From NCBI GenBank assembly GCA_902621345.1, contig CACNLV010000001.1:806001-870000 (forward strand): DNA of 64,000 nucleotides. Reading direction: 5' to 3'. Both the position numbers and the translations under genes were made by a program. This DNA is from an uncultured Pelagibacteraceae bacterium (GTDB lineage Bacteria; Pseudomonadota; Alphaproteobacteria; Pelagibacterales; Pelagibacteraceae). Shown in pieces: positions 54,295 through 63,097 of this stretch. Every line of letters begins with the position of its first letter. Within the stretch, counting starts at the first letter, position 1. The notes beneath the pieces are model-generated. The model did no database searches, was not told where the DNA came from, and saw only the letters and a list, made by a program, of their open reading frames with translations.

Positions 54295-55410
54295 TTAAAA
54301 TCCTGCTTTCATTGCTTCCCATTTTTCACCAAGTTCTGTTCCGTTATCAGCCCAGTAAAGTGGATCTACTAAGAAGTAATTTTTAGTGTTTGCTGGTGCA
54401 GTTGGCATATTAGGTACCATGTTTGTCTTACCATCTTTGTACCATGGCTCACCTTTTTCCATTACAGCAATAGATGATTTTCTCCAAGGTGCATATGCAA
54501 TATATTTTGCACTTCCTGCTAGACCTTCTGTACTTGTCATCTCGGCTAAAGCTTTTTTAGCATCCGCTTCATTTGGCGAACCTTTTACTAATACAAAATA
54601 CTCATAGTCTAGACCTTGAGCATCCCATACTTGTACGATTGGAGCACCTTCCCCAACAGCAGCATTAAAGAATCTACCATTCCAGCCAGTTGCCATAACA
54701 ACTTCACCACTCATTAATAGTTCTGGTGGTTGAGCACCTGCAGACCAAAATACACATCCACCTTGTGGGTCTGTGCAAAGTTTTTTGATCTTATCCATAG
54801 CTCTTTGAACACCTTTGTCAGTATTTAAAGCTTTATAGATTTTTGCTCCACCTTTACCTGGTTTGATACCATCTGCAGCTAAAGCAATCTCTAAGTTTGT
54901 TAGAGCGCCTTTGTAGATAGCTCTTTTTCCAGGGAATTTTTTAGTGTTAAAGAAATCTTTGATAGTCTTAGGAGTACCTTTAACGTTATCTGAGTTATAA
55001 GCGTAGTTCCAAGAGTATAAAATATTTCCTACAGCACATTCACTTGGCATGCTAGTGAAAAAGTCTTTACTTGCAGGAGTTCCATCTGGAGCTGCTGGGA
55101 AGTCTTTATCAAAATCGAATTTGACAAATAATCCTTCATCACAGCCGTTGATAGTATCCATAGCAAATACGTCCATTATATCCCACGTAATTTTGCCTGC
55201 TTCTTTCTGTGCTTTAATTTCTGATAATCCACCTGAGTAGTCGACCCAATTGATCGGAATACCTAACTTTTTAGCAGTTGGATCACCATAACCTAACTTT
55301 TGACTTTCTGTATAAGCTCCACCCCAAGACGCAACTGTTACTGCGAATGCTGATGTAGTTATAGAAAATAAAAAAGATAGGGCTAGTAATAATTTACTAA
55401 TTTTTTTCAT
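54295..55410 (-). CDS. potD: Polyamine-type ABC transporter substrate-binding protein (PotD-like)
   Basis: A 371-residue periplasmic binding protein. A signal peptide (MKKISKLLLALSFLFSITTSAFA) precedes VTVASWGGAYTESQ, the usual mature start of PotD/PotF-type proteins. It lies behind its own promoter (55444-55472) and a strong ribosome-binding site (GGAGG, 55415-55419), separate from potA upstream. The ligand could be a polyamine or another solute; sequence reading does not reveal the aromatic-residue box needed to tell. Confidence 0.93.
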   Translation of the reverse strand: MKKISKLLLALSFLFSITTSAFAVTVASWGGAYTESQKLGYGDPTAKKLGIPINWVDYSGGLSEIKAQKEAGKITWDIMDVFAMDTINGCDEGLFVKFDFDKDFPAAPDGTPASKDFFTSMPSECAVGNILYSWNYAYNSDNVKGTPKTIKDFFNTKKFPGKRAIYKGALTNLEIALAADGIKPGKGGAKIYKALNTDKGVQRAMDKIKKLCTDPQGGCVFWSAGAQPPELLMSGEVVMATGWNGRFFNAAVGEGAPIVQVWDAQGLDYEYFVLVKGSPNEADAKKALAEMTSTEGLAGSAKYIAYAPWRKSSIAVMEKGEPWYKDGKTNMVPNMPTAPANTKNYFLVDPLYWADNGTELGEKWEAMKAGF

Positions 55411-55443
55411 TTTTCCTCCGTTTAAACGTTTTATATAATTACT

Positions 55444-55472
55444 ATTACAACAAGATCGATAATGAGAGTCAA
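55444..55472 (-). promoter_or_regulatory. Sigma-70-type promoter for potD
   Basis: On the minus strand TTGACT (plus 55467-55472) and TGTAAT (55444-55449) are separated by exactly 17 bases, each one mismatch from consensus. The predicted start lies near 55436, about 26 bases before the ATG. It allows potD to be expressed independently of potA and the upstream genes. Confidence 0.65.
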
Positions 55473-55512
55473 CAGCCCTTTTTTACTTGTTTAATTGAGA
55501 TATTTATGGTTT

Positions 55513-56598
55513 TTATTTTGGATCTAGTGCTCTAGCATCTTCACTGTTCCAGCCAATCTTAATTTCATTTCCTAATTTAATATCAAGATTAGACGAACTA
55601 TTGGGGACTTTAAGAATAAATTCAGAATTACCTAATAAATTAATTCTAACTCTTGTGTGATCTCCATGGTAAATTACTTCTTCAATTTTTCCTTTGTGAA
55701 TATTATCCATTTTATCACTTGGATTAATTAAAACTCTTTCAGGTCTTAATGAAACTGTCGTTCTCTCACCTTTTCTCTTAACCGAGATTGGGTTTGCCAA
55801 TATATCTGCACTCGCTAACTTAACTTTACACTTTCCACCTGAAATATCGGAAACTTCTCCTGCAAAAGTATTATTCTCTCCAATAAATTCTGCTACGAAA
55901 GAATTAACAGGTTTTTCATATAACTCATCTGGACTAGAAAGTTGTTGAACCTTTCCATCATTAAAAACTGCAATACGGTTAGACATGGTTAGTGCTTCAC
56001 TTTGATCATGAGTTACATAAACAACAGTCACTCCAATACTTTCATGAATGTGTTTAATTTCATATTGCATACTTTCTCTTAAATTTTTATCTAAAGCTCC
56101 AAGAGGCTCGTCCATCAAAACTAATTGTGGGTCAAAAACTAAGGATCTTGCTACTGCTACTCTCTGTTGCTGTCCACCTGATAATTGACCTGGCATCCTT
56201 TGAGCAAATCCTTGTAAGGAGACCATGGATAAAGCTTTATCAATTTTTTTATCCGCTTCATCTTTTGGAATTTTCCTAACTCTTAACGGAAAAGCCAAAT
56301 TTTCATATACGGTCATATGAGGAAATAAAGCATAGTTTTGGAAAACCATGCCTATACCTCTTTTATGTGGAGGAATACTGGAGATCGCATTTCCATCAAG
56401 GTATATTTCTCCATTAGTTGGTGTTTCAAATCCAGCTAGCATCATTAAACAAGTGGTTTTACCTGATCCAGAGGGACCTAACATGGTAATGAACTCACCT
56501 TCTGCAATGTCTAATTGGAGGTCTTTGACAACTAAAATTTTGCCATCATAACTTTTATCTACTTTATCAAACTTAACGAATTCTTTATTAACCGACAT
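55513..56598 (-). CDS. potA: Polyamine-type ABC transporter ATP-binding protein (PotA-like)
   Basis: A 361-residue ABC ATPase with Walker A GPSGSGKTT (about residues 41-49), the signature LSGGQQQRVAVARSL, Walker B LVLMDEP and a C-terminal TOBE domain starting near residue 290 (SLRPERVLI). Length and motifs match PotA. It lies 51 bases after the M24-type gene and its own 3' flank contains the potD promoter. Confidence 0.95.
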   Translation of the reverse strand: MSVNKEFVKFDKVDKSYDGKILVVKDLQLDIAEGEFITMLGPSGSGKTTCLMMLAGFETPTNGEIYLDGNAISSIPPHKRGIGMVFQNYALFPHMTVYENLAFPLRVRKIPKDEADKKIDKALSMVSLQGFAQRMPGQLSGGQQQRVAVARSLVFDPQLVLMDEPLGALDKNLRESMQYEIKHIHESIGVTVVYVTHDQSEALTMSNRIAVFNDGKVQQLSSPDELYEKPVNSFVAEFIGENNTFAGEVSDISGGKCKVKLASADILANPISVKRKGERTTVSLRPERVLINPSDKMDNIHKGKIEEVIYHGDHTRVRINLLGNSEFILKVPNSSSNLDIKLGNEIKIGWNSEDARALDPK

Positions 56599-56649
56599 AA
56601 ATTAAGTAACTTTAAAACATTTGTACGAAAAAATATCAACCTTAAATAA

Positions 56650-57819
56650 TTAGCTTTTAACGTGAAGTTCTTTTGACATATTACAAAATAGTTCTGATCC
56701 TCTGTCGGTAACTCTTATAGCTTCTGAAGCTTCAACGCCCCAATCTCCAAATTGCATTACAGCAATCATGTGAAAACAAACATTTGGTTTTAGAACAGTC
56801 ATATCACCTTTATAAATATTTAATGTATGCTCTCCCCAATCTGGTGGATAGCCAATACCAATTGAATAACCAGTTCTTGATTTTTTTTCTATTCCATACT
56901 TGTCCAAAACTTTCCAGAAAGCTTGCGCTACATCATCAGCAGTATTACCTGGTTTAGTAGCGCTTATGCCTGCATTAATTGCTTCAATAGTTTTTTTCAT
57001 TGTATCGATTTTTAATTGATCAGGTTTTCCTAACAAAACTGTTCTAGCCATTGGAGCATGATATCTTTTAAAAACCCCTGATAATTCAATAATAGTCGCC
57101 TCACCCTCAACAAATTTGTCTTGTGATGCAGTCAAATGTGAAGCTGAAGTACCTTTTCCAGTTGGCAATAAAGTTGCGATACTTGAATATTCCCCACCAA
57201 ATTCGGGCGATCCATAAAATAAAGATTTTTGAATTTCACCAACAGCATCACATTGTCTTACTCCAGGTTTAATTACGTCAAAAGCTGTTTTCATTCCAAT
57301 TTCAGAAATTTTTGCTGCAGATTTCATATAATCTATTTCAACGTCAGATTTTACTAGCCTCGCCCAATTAACCAGTCTCTCTGAATCTTTCAAATTTGCA
57401 TTTGGCAAACCTTGTTTAATTTTTTCATAACAAAATGCTGTAAAATAATGAGCATCCATTTCTAATCCTATAGAAAGATTATCCCACTTTTTATCTTTAA
57501 CAACTTTGACTAAATAATCGTAAGGATGTTTTGGCCAACTATGAATGTAATGTTCATCATAAACAATTATGTTTTCTTTTTTTAAATATGTTTTTATGTA
57601 AGCCCCTCCAGCATCTTGATCTCTTACAAAACATATAGGTTCATCAGCATTTATATGAACCACTGCACATTGTGCATAATAAAATGACCAAGCATCATAC
57701 CCCGTTAGGTAATTGATATTATTCGTGTCATGAGAAATCAAAAGTTCAATGCCTTTTTCTTGCATCATTTTTTGAACTTTAGATAATCTTTGTTTGTATT
57801 CTTCTTTTGTAAAAAGCAT
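56650..57819 (-). CDS. DoeA/EutD-like M24-family hydrolase (creatinase-type)
   Basis: A 389-residue protein of the M24 creatinase/aminopeptidase P fold: a creatinase N-terminal domain (1-150) and pita-bread catalytic domain. The metal-binding aspartates of true peptidases are absent; the matching stretch is IIELSGVFKRYHAPMART (residues 243-260). That pattern fits creatinase-like, metal-independent members including ectoine hydrolase DoeA/EutD. With an EutA-like gene just upstream and a solute transporter downstream, an ectoine-type or similar cyclic amidine or amide is a reasonable substrate, by inference. Confidence 0.85.
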   Translation of the reverse strand: MLFTKEEYKQRLSKVQKMMQEKGIELLISHDTNNINYLTGYDAWSFYYAQCAVVHINADEPICFVRDQDAGGAYIKTYLKKENIIVYDEHYIHSWPKHPYDYLVKVVKDKKWDNLSIGLEMDAHYFTAFCYEKIKQGLPNANLKDSERLVNWARLVKSDVEIDYMKSAAKISEIGMKTAFDVIKPGVRQCDAVGEIQKSLFYGSPEFGGEYSSIATLLPTGKGTSASHLTASQDKFVEGEATIIELSGVFKRYHAPMARTVLLGKPDQLKIDTMKKTIEAINAGISATKPGNTADDVAQAFWKVLDKYGIEKKSRTGYSIGIGYPPDWGEHTLNIYKGDMTVLKPNVCFHMIAVMQFGDWGVEASEAIRVTDRGSELFCNMSKELHVKS

Positions 57820-57821
57820 AA

Positions 57822-58568
57822 TTAAGAGTTGGTAAACAAACTTCCAAAACCTTTGATGTTATTATTTTTTCCAATTTTTTCTAAAGTATCCCAAATCAAT
57901 GTTTGATTGCTAGATAAAACAGGTTTGTTTAATTTTTTTTCAAGTCTGTCTATAATTTTTAAAACCGGTAAAGCTGTGCAAGAAATGAATAAAGCATCAG
58001 CATCTTCAATATTCATATTAACTAGAGAGTCATATATAAAATCTTGATCAACTTTTCCAATGTCATAATCTGCAGCTATATCTAAATATGAATTAGAGAC
58101 CACATCAAATTTTTCCTCTTTGAAATATTCAATAACCTCATTATTTAGTTTTTTACTATACGGAGTAAAGATAGCTAATTTTTTTACCCTTAATTTTTTT
58201 AACGCTTTTATTGCAGCTGTGCTGGGAGTTGTTAACTCAGCCTTAGGTTTTGCTGCCCTTACTTTTTTCTCAATCACATCATGACCTGTTGCTATTGTTC
58301 CAGAGGTACATCCGTAAACAACACAATCTATATCCTCATTGGGTAAAATATTATTTGTAACTTCAGTTACTTTATCAGACATTTTTATTAAATTTTCTTT
58401 TGTTAAGGGATTATAACATTCAATTCTGTTAACAAAAAAATCAATCTCTTTATCTTTAATGACGTTTATAAAATCCTTCTCAATCATAAAATCAGTAGCT
58501 AAAGCAATTAATCCAATCCTAGGATTAGAGTTTTTTTTAAACCGAGGTTCTATTTTGTTTAATTTCAT
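57822..58568 (-). CDS. EutA/maleate isomerase-like racemase-fold protein
   Basis: A 248-residue member of the aspartate racemase/maleate isomerase superfamily. The two catalytic cysteines are visible: YGCTSGTIATG (C87) and FISCTALP (C197). The CTSGT form is typical of maleate cis-trans isomerase, arylmalonate decarboxylase and EutA of ectoine-utilisation operons. Two bases separate it from the M24-type gene. The reaction here is not known; EutA itself has no proven activity. Confidence 0.87.
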   Translation of the reverse strand: MKLNKIEPRFKKNSNPRIGLIALATDFMIEKDFINVIKDKEIDFFVNRIECYNPLTKENLIKMSDKVTEVTNNILPNEDIDCVVYGCTSGTIATGHDVIEKKVRAAKPKAELTTPSTAAIKALKKLRVKKLAIFTPYSKKLNNEVIEYFKEEKFDVVSNSYLDIAADYDIGKVDQDFIYDSLVNMNIEDADALFISCTALPVLKIIDRLEKKLNKPVLSSNQTLIWDTLEKIGKNNNIKGFGSLFTNS

Positions 58569-58704
58569 ACTAAATTAATATGAGGTAAGTCTAAATTAAT
58601 TAAACGCATTATAAAATAAGATAATTTGCTTGTTGAAAATCTTTACAAATTAGATTTAATTAAATTTATATAAAATAATTGCTAACTAAATATAGAGGAT
58701 AATA

Positions 58705-59886
58705 ATGAAAAGACTAATTGTTGCTGCTTTCATATTTGTTTCAACTTTTTCAACAAATGTTTTGGCAGAAATTAAAATGGGTGTAATTTTGGGTTTCACT
58801 GGCCCTATTGAATCTTTAACCCCCGCTATGGCTGCATCAGCCGAGCTTGCTTTCAAGGAAGCTTCAGATTCTGGATCTCTACTAGGTGGAAAGAAAATTT
58901 CAGTGATAAGAGCTGACTCAACATGTGTGGACTCTGCCGCTGCGACTGCAGCCGCTGAGGGAGTTATTTCACAAGGAGTTGCAGCAATAATGGGTGCTGA
59001 TTGCTCAGGAGTAACAGGTGCGATTGCATCAAACGTTGCGGTTCCAAATGGTGTTGTAATGATTTCACCATCAGCAACATCACCAGGATTAACAACTCTT
59101 GATGATAAAGGATATTTCTTTAGAACTGCGCCATCAGATGCAAGAGGTGGTCAAATCCTAGCTGATATTACTAAAGACAGAAAAGTTAAAAGTGTTGCAA
59201 TTACCTATACAAATAATGATTATGGAAAAGGTTTAGCAGATGTTTATAAGGCAGCTGTCGAAGCGCACGGAATTAAAGTTACTACTGTAACTGCTCACGA
59301 AGATGGAAAAGCAGATTACTCTTCTGAAGTAGCAACTCTTGCCTCAGCAGGTGGAGATGCAGTAGCTGTAATTGGATACCTAGACCAAGGTGGTAAAGGA
59401 ATTATTCAAGCCTCTTTAGACTCTGGTGCATTTGATAAATTTATTTTATCGGATGGAATGATCGGCCAATCATTGGTTGATGCCTTTGGAAAAGACTTAA
59501 GAAAATCTTTTGGTTCAATGCCAGGATCGACAGGAAAAGGTGCTGGCGTATTCTCTAAAGTCGCAAGTGCTGCAAACATAGATAGCTCAGGTCCGTACAC
59601 AGGTGAGTCTTACGATGCTGCCGCTTTAATAGTTTTAGCAATGCAAGCTGGTAACTCAGCTGATAGGGCATCAATTGCAAAAAATGTAATGGATGTTGCT
59701 AACAGCCCTGGAACAAAAATTTATCCAGGTGAACTAAAAAAAGGTTTAGATTTATTAGCTAAAGGTAAAAAAGTTGACTACGAAGGTGCAACTGGAGTTA
59801 CTTTTACTGACGTTGGTGAAGCTGAAGGTTCTTTCTTAGAACAAGAAATTAAAGGCGGAAAATTTAAAACTAAAAAACAAAGATAA
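58705..59886 (+). CDS. LIV-type ABC transporter substrate-binding protein, second system
   Basis: A 393-residue periplasmic binding protein with a signal peptide (MKRLIVAAFIFVSTFSTNVLA) and the LivJ/K-type mature start EIKMGVILGFTGPIESL. PNGVVMISPSATSPGLTT and SVAITYTNNDYGKGLADVY are family blocks. It belongs to the LivFGHM genes that converge on it from 63.9 kb, rather than being cotranscribed with them. A canonical terminator follows. Ligand unknown. Confidence 0.94.
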   Translation: MKRLIVAAFIFVSTFSTNVLAEIKMGVILGFTGPIESLTPAMAASAELAFKEASDSGSLLGGKKISVIRADSTCVDSAAATAAAEGVISQGVAAIMGADCSGVTGAIASNVAVPNGVVMISPSATSPGLTTLDDKGYFFRTAPSDARGGQILADITKDRKVKSVAITYTNNDYGKGLADVYKAAVEAHGIKVTTVTAHEDGKADYSSEVATLASAGGDAVAVIGYLDQGGKGIIQASLDSGAFDKFILSDGMIGQSLVDAFGKDLRKSFGSMPGSTGKGAGVFSKVASAANIDSSGPYTGESYDAAALIVLAMQAGNSADRASIAKNVMDVANSPGTKIYPGELKKGLDLLAKGKKVDYEGATGVTFTDVGEAEGSFLEQEIKGGKFKTKKQR

Positions 59887-59901
59887 TTTATCTTAAAATT
59901 T

Positions 59902-59936
59902 AAACCCCTAACATTAATTTGTTGGGGGTTTTTTTT
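59902..59936 (+). terminator. Intrinsic terminator after the LIV binding-protein gene
   Basis: AAACCCCTAAC (59902-59912) pairs with GTTGGGGGTTT (59921-59931), eleven pairs including one G-U, with an 8-base loop, followed by a run of T through 59936. It ends plus-strand transcription of the binding-protein gene 16 bases after its stop. The T-run overlaps the end of the opposing micro-ORF at 59935. Confidence 0.9.
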
Positions 59937-60006
59937 AAAAAAATAAATATTTATCAGCCATATATAAAGCCCAAGCCAATGCAGCACCTGTAATGATATA
60001 TTTCAT
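59935..60006 (-). CDS. 23-residue membrane micro-protein after livM (second system)
   Basis: A frame from ATG 60006, 4 bases after the livM stop: MKYIITGAALAWALYMADKYLFF. It is a single short hydrophobic helix. Its stop lies inside the T-run of the convergent terminator. Its position mirrors the 27-residue micro-ORF after livM at 33738. No family is known to me and the coding status is inferred from position and amphiphilic composition. Confidence 0.45.
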   Translation of the reverse strand: MKYIITGAALAWALYMADKYLFF

Positions 60007-60010
60007 AATT

Positions 60011-61381
60011 TTATTTTATTTCTATTTTTTCAGGAAGTATACCTTTTGGTCTATATCTCATTATGACCAAGAGACCTACTCCCATCATTAAAAATCTGAA
60101 ATATGGAACACTTTCAATTAAGTGTACTTTTAAAAAGTGTGCGTCATCTAATTCAGCAGTAATTAAATTAACTAAGTAAAGACCAATTGGTGCGGCCTCA
60201 ATCCATAAGAACCAAACAACAAAACCTCCAAGAATTGCACCAAAGTTGTTTCCACTTCCACCGATAATAACCATCACCCAAATTAAGAAAGTATATCTCA
60301 AAGGTCTATAACTTCCTGGGGTAAACAAGCCATCTTGAGTAACTAACATTGCGCCCGCAATACCAACAATGGCTGAACCTAAAACAAAAATTAAAAGGTG
60401 TTGTTTTACTACATTTTTGCCCATTGCATTAGCTGCTTCCTCATTATCCCTAATTGCTCTCATCATTCTTCCCCAAGGAGAATAGAGAGCTTTTTGCGTT
60501 AAGATTAATAAAATAATTACTACAACTAAAAATAATCCAGAGTAACAAAGTTTTACAAAAACTGATGATCCCTCGATTACAAGTTGATTTAGTGTAGCTT
60601 GTCTTTCGGTTAAATCAGTAATTAGATTTAATTTACTTGAGTTAAATTTTTCAACGAGACTTATAAACCAATCTGTTTGTTGTAAATTTACCTCATAAGG
60701 TGCAGGTCTTTTTAATCCAATTACATTTTTAACACCTCTTGTTAACCAATCTTCATGTTTTATAATTGCAATAACTATTTCTGATATTAGTAAAGTCGCT
60801 ATAGCAAGATAATCAGCTCTTAAACCTAAGGCAACTTTTCCTATAACAAAAGCTAATCCACCTGCAAAAAAGGCTCCAACAACCCAAGAAAAAATAATTG
60901 GAAGACCTAACCCACCAAGAAAACCAGTTTTTGCAGGATCAACTCCCTCAATAGCTTCAATTCCTGGCTCAGAAATAAATCTTATAATTACAATTCCTAA
61001 AATTATAATAGCAGCTACTATGTAAGTTCTGTTTTTTGATTTCTTATAATTTTTTAAAATATATCTTACAGTCAATACCATTGCTATTATGAGCAAAAGA
61101 CTGAATAAAATATTAAATCCACCTGCGCTCCAAGCTTCTTGAACAGGATTTACTGAAATTAAAACTGCTGCTAAACCACCTAAAGCCGTAAAGCCCATTA
61201 TCCCAAAATTAATAAGACCAGCATAACCCCATTGAATGTTGGCACCCATTGTCATCACTGCTGAAATTAGACAAAGATTAAATATTGATAAAGCTATGTT
61301 CCAAGACTGGAATATACCAACAAGGATAATCAGCCCCATCATTATACTGTATGCAGCAATTACATTTAAATTTTTTCTCAC
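60011..61381 (-). CDS. livM: LIV-type ABC transporter permease (LivM-like, extended)
   Basis: A 456-residue permease, about 100 longer than the first LivM here. LivM blocks WGYAGLINFGIMGFTALGG, LRADYLAIATLLISEIVIA and MMRAIRDNEEAANAMGKN are present, and two inserts (roughly residues 108-160 and 225-275) enlarge periplasmic or cytoplasmic loops. GTG is the start codon, overlapping the livH stop (GTGA). It imports amino acids or related solutes with LivH. Confidence 0.93.
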   Translation of the reverse strand: MRKNLNVIAAYSIMMGLIILVGIFQSWNIALSIFNLCLISAVMTMGANIQWGYAGLINFGIMGFTALGGLAAVLISVNPVQEAWSAGGFNILFSLLLIIAMVLTVRYILKNYKKSKNRTYIVAAIIILGIVIIRFISEPGIEAIEGVDPAKTGFLGGLGLPIIFSWVVGAFFAGGLAFVIGKVALGLRADYLAIATLLISEIVIAIIKHEDWLTRGVKNVIGLKRPAPYEVNLQQTDWFISLVEKFNSSKLNLITDLTERQATLNQLVIEGSSVFVKLCYSGLFLVVVIILLILTQKALYSPWGRMMRAIRDNEEAANAMGKNVVKQHLLIFVLGSAIVGIAGAMLVTQDGLFTPGSYRPLRYTFLIWVMVIIGGSGNNFGAILGGFVVWFLWIEAAPIGLYLVNLITAELDDAHFLKVHLIESVPYFRFLMMGVGLLVIMRYRPKGILPEKIEIK

Positions 61382-62388
61382 AACACCTTCCCTTTAAATA
61401 TACCTGATGGACGATAAAGTAATACTATGACTAAGATTGAAAAAGATACTGCAAATTTATAATCTGTAGAGAGTAATTGAATTAGACCATCTGGCTCCAT
61501 ACTTTCAGGTAAAACATACATGAAAAATTTTCTATAAGCGTAAGTTAATAATATTTCAGAGAAAGCAATTACATATCCACCCAGAAAGGCTCCAAATGGA
61601 TTACCAATGCCACCCACTATAGCTGCTGCAAATATTGGTAGCATATTATTAAAGTAAGTAAATGGTTTAAAGCTTTTATCTAAACCATATAAGGCGCCTC
61701 CAATTGTAGCAAGAATACCTGCTATGACCCAAGTTATCATGACAATTTTTTTGGGATCGATACCTGATAATAATGCTAAATCTTCATTATCAGAGTATGC
61801 TCTCATACTTTTTCCAGTCTTAGTTTTATTTAAAAACCAAAACAGAGTCGAAACTAAAATCAACGTAACAATAATCGTAATAACTTGAGTAGATTTTATT
61901 GCAAGACCCTCATTTAATCCTGTCATTTCTTTAAATTCACCAGCTTTAATTAAAAATTTTTCTCCATCAAAAAATCTTCTATCTGAAGGGCCAATAATTA
62001 TACGAACTACTGCCTGAGTAACAAACATTACGCCAATACTTACCATTGCCAATTGCACAGGGGGACTTTTGTTTGTTCGGTAATATTTAAATACTAATTT
62101 ATCTATTGCTAACATGTAGCCGACCATAAAAATAATACCAAAAGGAATTGCTAAGAGGGCTGTGGGTAAAACCCCAAGACTAATTCCAACAGACTGAAAA
62201 TAGAAAGTGAATAAAATTACAAACATTGTTCCAAAAGACATCATGTCCCCTGTAGCAAAGTTTGCAAATCGTAAAATTCCGTAAATCAATGTTACAAAAA
62301 TCGCACCAAGTGCCAGTTGAGATCCGTATGCTAAAGCTGGAACAAAAATGTAATTTAATAAAAGTACAATTGCGTTTACAAAATCCAT
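61378..62388 (-). CDS. livH: LIV-type ABC transporter permease (LivH-like)
   Basis: A 336-residue permease with about eight helices. LivH features are GAIFVTLIYGILRFANFATGDMMSFG (in part), MRAYSDNEDLALLSGIDPKK and AAIVGGIGNPFGAFLGG. It begins 1 base after the livF stop. Slightly longer than usual because of an insert near residue 140 that follows IIIGPSDRRFFDGEKF. Confidence 0.93.
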   Translation of the reverse strand: MDFVNAIVLLLNYIFVPALAYGSQLALGAIFVTLIYGILRFANFATGDMMSFGTMFVILFTFYFQSVGISLGVLPTALLAIPFGIIFMVGYMLAIDKLVFKYYRTNKSPPVQLAMVSIGVMFVTQAVVRIIIGPSDRRFFDGEKFLIKAGEFKEMTGLNEGLAIKSTQVITIIVTLILVSTLFWFLNKTKTGKSMRAYSDNEDLALLSGIDPKKIVMITWVIAGILATIGGALYGLDKSFKPFTYFNNMLPIFAAAIVGGIGNPFGAFLGGYVIAFSEILLTYAYRKFFMYVLPESMEPDGLIQLLSTDYKFAVSFSILVIVLLYRPSGIFKGKVL

Positions 62389-62389
62389 A

Positions 62390-63097
62390 TTAACCGCCCA
62401 GAAAAGAGCTTCTTACTCTTGGGTCTTCTAGTAATTCTTTTCCAGTCCCAGAGTGCCGGTTCTCCCCAGTCACCAGAACATAACCTCTATCAGAAATATT
62501 TAATGCTTGTTTTGCATTTTGCTCTACCATTAAAATTGCTACATTAGTTCTTTTCACTTTTACGATATGATCAAATAATTCATCCATCACAATAGGTGAG
62601 ACACCTGCGGTTGGTTCATCTAACATTAATACAGAGGGCTTAATCATAAGTGCTCTGCCTAATGCAACCTGCTGTCTTTGTCCTCCAGATAACTCCCCAA
62701 CTAATTGATTTTTTTTTTCTTTTAGAATTGGAAACAAGTCAAAAATTTCATTGATTGTCTCTTTAAACTCGGTATTTATCAAGAAAGCACCCATCTCTAA
62801 ATTTTCCTCCACTGTCATACCTGCAAAAACATTTTTTGTTTGAGGAACGAAAGAGATGCCTTCTTTTACTCTGTCTTGTGGAGAAAGTTTTGAAATATCT
62901 TTACCGTTGATAATTACTGAACCAGATTTTAAATTTAATAAGCCTAACATTGCTTTCATCGCAGTAGATTTTCCAGCCCCATTAGGTCCAAGGATCGATA
63001 CTATTTCTCCTCTTTCTACATTAACCGAACATGAATTAATTATATCTGGGCCATTTCCATATCCACCGGTCATGTTATTCCCCTCAAAAAATGCCAT
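62390..63097 (-). CDS. livF: LIV-type ABC transporter ATP-binding protein (LivF-like)
   Basis: A 235-residue ABC ATPase of standard LivF length. Walker A is GPNGAGKST (about residues 38-46), the signature LSGGQRQQVALGRALM and Walker B VLMLDEPTAGVSP are present. It pairs with the LivG-like protein directly upstream (no spacer). Confidence 0.94.
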   Translation of the reverse strand: MAFFEGNNMTGGYGNGPDIINSCSVNVERGEIVSILGPNGAGKSTAMKAMLGLLNLKSGSVIINGKDISKLSPQDRVKEGISFVPQTKNVFAGMTVEENLEMGAFLINTEFKETINEIFDLFPILKEKKNQLVGELSGGQRQQVALGRALMIKPSVLMLDEPTAGVSPIVMDELFDHIVKVKRTNVAILMVEQNAKQALNISDRGYVLVTGENRHSGTGKELLEDPRVRSSFLGG

